Source of the DNA: Cardiocondyla obscurior
Taxonomy: Eukaryota > Arthropoda > Insecta > Hymenoptera > Formicidae
Direction of reading: 5' to 3'
Assembly (NCBI RefSeq): GCF_019399895.1
Contig: NC_091865.1
Span: 811,001 to 875,000, forward strand
Length of the DNA: 64,000 nt
The first letter of the stretch is position 1. The number at the start of each line of letters is the position of its first letter. Position numbers and translations under genes: made by a program. The notes under the pieces are model-generated. The model was not told the origin of the DNA. It was given only the letters and a program-made list of their open reading frames with translations, and searched no databases. Positions 59,312 through 64,000 of the stretch are shown here, in pieces.

Positions 59312-61860
59312 TGCGACGGTACGAATGAGTAAACTGAAACAAAGAGCGAAGAAGAAAAAAGCGGTAGAGTCACCTTCGACTCGAAGATTTTTAAGCGCGG
59401 GGACCGAACGCCAATGCATAGCCTCGTTGATTATCACGAGGATTTGTTGTAGAATTTTATCTCCTTTATACTACTATATATAATAATTATTTGACGAACC
59501 ACGGAAAGCGTAAGAATATTTTGCACACTAAATATGTAAGAGAGACTTTGTTCCAAAGGTTCAACATGGTTGACATATAACATAAGTGTAAAGATTTCTC
59601 AAAACCGAGACCAGATACGGAATCAATTTCCACGATGCAGGAAAAAAAAAAAGAAAAAAAAAATTGTAAAAGCGTTTTAAACATTCGTTGTGAACAAATC
59701 TCGTGTCTTATGTTTAGAATACATTGCGGTACGACGAGTAGCACAGCACGTACCCACGTCTTACGAATCATGTCGAATGTTTAATTTTATATATTCAAGT
59801 GAATGCTTTACGTTCACTAATCTGATTGTGTTTCGATTTTTAACGAAAAATCTTTTTAACGGTCACATCAGGACTTTATCATTTTATTGGATACATGAGT
59901 AATGCGCATGGTGTTTCGATATTTTATATAATGTATGTCAGATGAAGGCACATGAATGCACACAGCCCGTACAATATGTACACGTAAATCCGAACCAAGT
60001 TCCTTGCGTGTTACGTTTAAACATCATGTATATGTTCCTCATTTTGTTTATATACGTCGCATATGTTCCTATTTTTATATTGTTCTTTGTGATTCGTTAT
60101 GTTCCCTTCTTTTAGCATTCAGATGATTTTTATAAGATTTTTAACGACGAATTTTTTATTAAAATCATCGATATATTACTTATCGATTAATGTGCCCTTC
60201 GGGTCTTCAAATCATTGCCTTTATACGATGTTATAACAAATTATTCGTTCCGATTTTATATCAAAAGCAAATCTAATAGTTTAAAAACGGTATACGAATT
60301 ATGTATTCTGATATGTATTTCCGATATATTTTAAAATGAGCATTTACTTTGATGAGATTCGAAGTTACACATGCGTCGAAATGTAAGAAAGGGGAACATC
60401 GTTTTAGTTGTAATTATTAATACATCACACAAACTGCGATTTATCAGTGTTTTCCCGCGTGAGTTTTCATGTTTGAGCACGACGTAGGTACGAGCTCTGC
60501 TTCGATTTCGAAATATAGGTTCTTTGCATGGAATGCACACAAATTACAAATACATAACACGGACACTAATAATTAGCACACGATAAAGCGTTACGCTCTC
60601 GCAAATATTTCGTGATGACAGAGATGCCAAGTGCACTCACAGATTAAGTTATTTTCACATCATTGTTATTAATCATTTAAACGATATGCATATATGCACA
60701 AAAAAAAATATGCACCGTCGCAGCTAAAGAAAATTATTTTACTTTGTAGTCTTTTTAAAAGCCTAAGCAGAATTATAGTTTATCCCATTATTATTTATTC
60801 TACTTTTATAATCCACCAAAAAAAAAAAAAAACGCGGAACAAATATTTTGCAATTTGATATGAGATCTTTAAATCGAACTACCTTTGGAAATTTATGAGC
60901 AGACGGATTTGAATTCATGCAACGTTTGTCAAATTTTATCGAAGGGACAGTAACAGAAGAAAGGCGGCATTATCATATGAACACCGGCGTTTCATCATAT
61001 CTGTGAACTCTGCGTCTTCCAAAGACGAGAGCATCTTCCGCATCTTCGTCGTGTCGATATCGCGCGGGAATACATTTAAAAAATATGTACAAAGATCATT
61101 GTCTCACATAGTACATATACAGATACACGAACATCCACATACGTGACTCAAGAGTATCATTTGTGTAATCTTTCTCTCTCTCTCTTTCTCTCTCCCTATT
61201 TTCGAAAGAGATACGGCCATTGCTTTCTCATTATTTTCACAATTTTTCATGTCAAGACATTACCGCGCATTAATTTTGTAACTTTTTCCTGTTATTTTTT
61301 TTTATTATATTGCAACAAGTAGGCTACACACATACGTATAGCTTACATGTAAAATATACCGAAAAACGAGTCGCTTAGCATTGTAAATCTTAAAAAAAAA
61401 AAAAAGCGAACATGCGCGTGTGTTAATACGCACGCGTTTATGCATTTACACATTCACATACACATATATTCCGAAATCACACGTAAATCATGAATTAGTT
61501 AGATAAGCCACGCGCGAAGCCAGTACAGTCCCACGGCGTGAGAGTGTGCGAAAGTAGGAGGAAGATGTACTTTGTAAAATACACTTGAATGTAGAGAGAA
61601 AGAGAGAGAGAAAGAGAGAATGAGAGAAAGCCAAGCAAAGTCGCGGAGAAAAAGGGAGAGAGAAAGAGGAGAGAGTGCACGTGTGTCAAAGAGCGCATGT
61701 GTATGCGTGTCGATGCACATACGCGCGCATTATGCGTGCATGTGCAGGAGAGCGTGTGAGAGAATGCGAGTGATTTCGACACGAGCATGCAGTGGGTTTT
61801 AGCATAAATGATCTATTGACAAATGTTGTATATTATTACGAATTATAATGACACTATTAT

Positions 61861-61888
61861 AATTAATTAATTAATTAATTAATTAATT
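61861..61888. repeat. AATT tetranucleotide repeat
   Basis: Seven tandem AATT units make a self-complementary tract. It lies in the gene-free flank downstream of Chip. Confidence 0.9.
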
Positions 61889-61990
61889 ATTATACCCTAA
61901 TAATGTGAATTGAATTTAAACGACAAAAAATACACGAAATGATAAGTAATAGGCGAACAAATTTTTAATTGTTAGCGAAGCACACATGAA

Positions 61991-64000
61991 GCCGGAATTA
62001 TAATGCCCCACGGGCCTAGGGCCGAAACTCGAAAGTAGCAGGCCGATCCGCGCGATAGAGCCGAAATGTACCGGAGCTTAAGCGAAACGTAACGTCGCGG
62101 CGAAAATCGCGCGGAGAAGCGGCGAACGTATGGAACTTAAAATCCTTGCCGGGAGAAAGTGCATCGCCCAGCCTCGAGCGGCACGGCTCCCCCTCCGTAT
62201 AAGGGAAGGACATATTTTTGACGATTCCTCGTTCCAATTTGTAACGCGTCCACGAAGTACGATTTAACGGCGCTCTCGCCGCAAAACGAAAATCTTTCAA
62301 CATTCCGCAGTGTCCGAACTAGTCACATTTACAGGGAAGCAATTGTAACATGAACATTTACGGCCGATTTTATCGACGATAATTAACTATAACCGGTGTC
62401 TCTATCAATTTCTCACCCCTTGCTGCAATTCAAACTTCGTAAAAAAACGATTTATACTGCTCTGCTTGAATATTCGGCGATGTACTTTGAAACATTTCTG
62501 CTTTAAAACAGAAACAAAGTACTCGCAACATATTTATAATTTTAATTTCTAATATCTGTTATTTAATATAATAAAAAATTGCGAATATTTTTTCTTTTCG
62601 ACAAATAAAAAAAAAACAAGTTAAATTAAAGCCATGTACTTAAAGTAAACTTTATAGATAAATTTGAAAAGTGGATTAGCATTTATTGTGTCTTGAATCT
62701 TTTATTTTGTCTAATAAGTGATAGATTCCACTTCGCGTTTTCACGGATTGTTGCATGCGGCAGGGAAATTGAATATATTCGCGCAGGATTCTCGCGGTAA
62801 GCTGCATCATTAAACATACTAAAACGATAACGTTCAATTAAACCTTTCGCGATCGCGAATAGTGCGCGCGATTCACGAAGCCACTGGCTGATAAACAGCA
62901 AGCGCTTGATTAGCTTAATTTCTATTCATCAACAAGATTTAGGATGATGACACTGGCCGGTATAATCGCGATCTCGTTGTAATTCGTGATTAATATTTGA
63001 TGGACTGTTAATAAACGAACTGTTCATTTAACGTTTGTGCCGCGAGTATCATATTCATGTAATTGACTCATTCTCACTCTATTTGTATCGCTTGATCAGC
63101 GATACACGATTTACGGTGGAATAGCTACTAGTTTATCAGGAACTGAAATATTTTGTAAAAAAGAACGGTTTTATCAGGTCAAAGAATTAAAAAAAAAATA
63201 ATATAATACAGAAAAAAAAAAATAATACGAATATAACGACAGAGAAGATGATACGCGCTTCACTCGTTATACAAAGTTCTGGGTCTCGTTTTTGTAAATC
63301 GGCCGCATATGTGCAGATGGAAAGATCTTATTCCAATCGATACTGATCGTGGTTTATATTGCTCCGAACGGAGGAGGTTTTACTCATCATCCTTTTGCGA
63401 TTTCTACGCACAATTGAACAACTCTTTACGAATTAAATTGCATATCACACTCACCGTGTCTCGGGAGAAGCAGATTAGCGTTACAGATGTGCGTCGTGCC
63501 GCGTATTTCAGCGTCATACCGTGTTGTCCACCCCGACACCGTTTACCTAATAACCCAAATAATTTTTCAAATAATTTGTTAGCGATGATTAGCCATGTGT
63601 ATAATGGTAAAGATAGAAAGAACAAAGAAAGAAAAATAAAAGTAAAACGTGCCACTCGTCGCTGAGTACAATGTACACTCGCGAAGGCAACTTACCGTTG
63701 TTGTTCCAAGTTCAGAGGACCTTCTCGTTCGCGTGATCACATCCTGGGATCCCTCGAAGTTTCGCCTCGTCCTTGCAGATCCCAGTACGCGTTCAGCTGC
63801 AAGCACAATTCGAATCGTTAGAAAAAAAAAAGAAAACGCGATCTTGTCTCAAAACAGGACAGGCGTCTTTGGACGACTTATATTTTTTATCAAATAATTA
63901 TCGTTTCATTTACATTAACATTTTACATTTTACGTTGAAATTACAATCGAAGAAAGAATCGTCGCAGCCACTTAATCGAGAATGTTAATACGGTCGATGC
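61991..64000. other. Downstream flank without recognised gene
   Basis: A GC-richer patch at about 62000-62300 is followed by AT-rich sequence. Open frames exist on both strands (for example minus 62016-62303, plus 63309-63665), but none has a recognisable motif or convincing splice context. Nothing supports a gene call here. Confidence 0.5.

Larger units (their letters stand above)
58446..61990 (+). other. Probable 3' UTR and downstream flank of Chip
   Basis: No protein-like reading frame is seen. The stretch is AT-rich with scattered AATAAA hexamers (59138-59143 and 59306-59311 are the first after the long-form stop), a TA-rich microsatellite region (59161-59215), a G-run (58977-58997) and GA-rich tracts near 61590-61670. 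Where the transcript ends cannot be read from sequence alone. Confidence 0.5.

Noticed and set aside
1..64000. tRNA, rRNA, CRISPR arrays, known transposase or reverse transcriptase
   Set aside because: I saw no matching promoter boxes, cloverleaf, spaced repeats or catalytic motifs on either strand by reading; a covariance-model or profile search was not possible.

Overview
The window looks like nuclear DNA of an insect, most likely a hymenopteran and perhaps an ant. The reasons are inferential: many CpG dinucleotides set between AT-rich tracts and long A/T homopolymers, small coding exons separated by introns, and a LIM-domain-binding (Chip/Ldb) protein of clearly insect type. No bacterial, organellar or rRNA/tRNA feature was recognised.

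Only one gene is recognised with confidence: Chip (Drosophila symbol Chi, vertebrate LDB1/LDB2), on the plus strand. Eight coding exons can be placed by protein motifs and by splice sites whose phases all agree: 34183-34264, 53719-53821, 54592-54764, 55111-55314, 56041-56164, 56988-57112, 57199-57441 and 57780-57881. In order they encode the dimerisation domain, the Ldb/Chip conserved domain, a basic nuclear localisation signal, and the LIM-interaction domain. The start codon lies in an exon upstream of 34183 that I could not find, either in the first 34 kb or beyond the window. The 19.45-kb intron after the first visible exon separates it from the compact seven-exon cluster.

The gene's 3' part suggests three protein ends. 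One is a short form ending at 57879-57881. The second is a long form made by removing an in-frame 81-nt intron (57870-57950), which adds about 164 Gln/Ala/Pro-rich residues and stops at 58443-58445. The third is a possible truncated form that reads into the intron after 56164 and ends before the nuclear signal and LIM-interaction domain; a polyadenylation signal lies in that intron.

The remaining sequence (1-34182, the large intron, and 58446-64000) shows no convincing known gene. It holds CpG-rich patches, purine/pyrimidine-asymmetric tracts with G-quadruplex potential, microsatellites, a pair of adjacent hairpins (8580-8794), and several low-copy repeats. The most unusual is a three-copy family (7.85-8.58 kb, 50.85-51.75 kb and 52.65-53.1 kb). 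All copies share one orientation and are built from GC-rich blocks bounded by good minus-strand splice sites and separated by AT-rich spacers, as if a spliced minus-strand transcript had been duplicated. A possible minus-strand coding exon (51814-51994) lies beside them.
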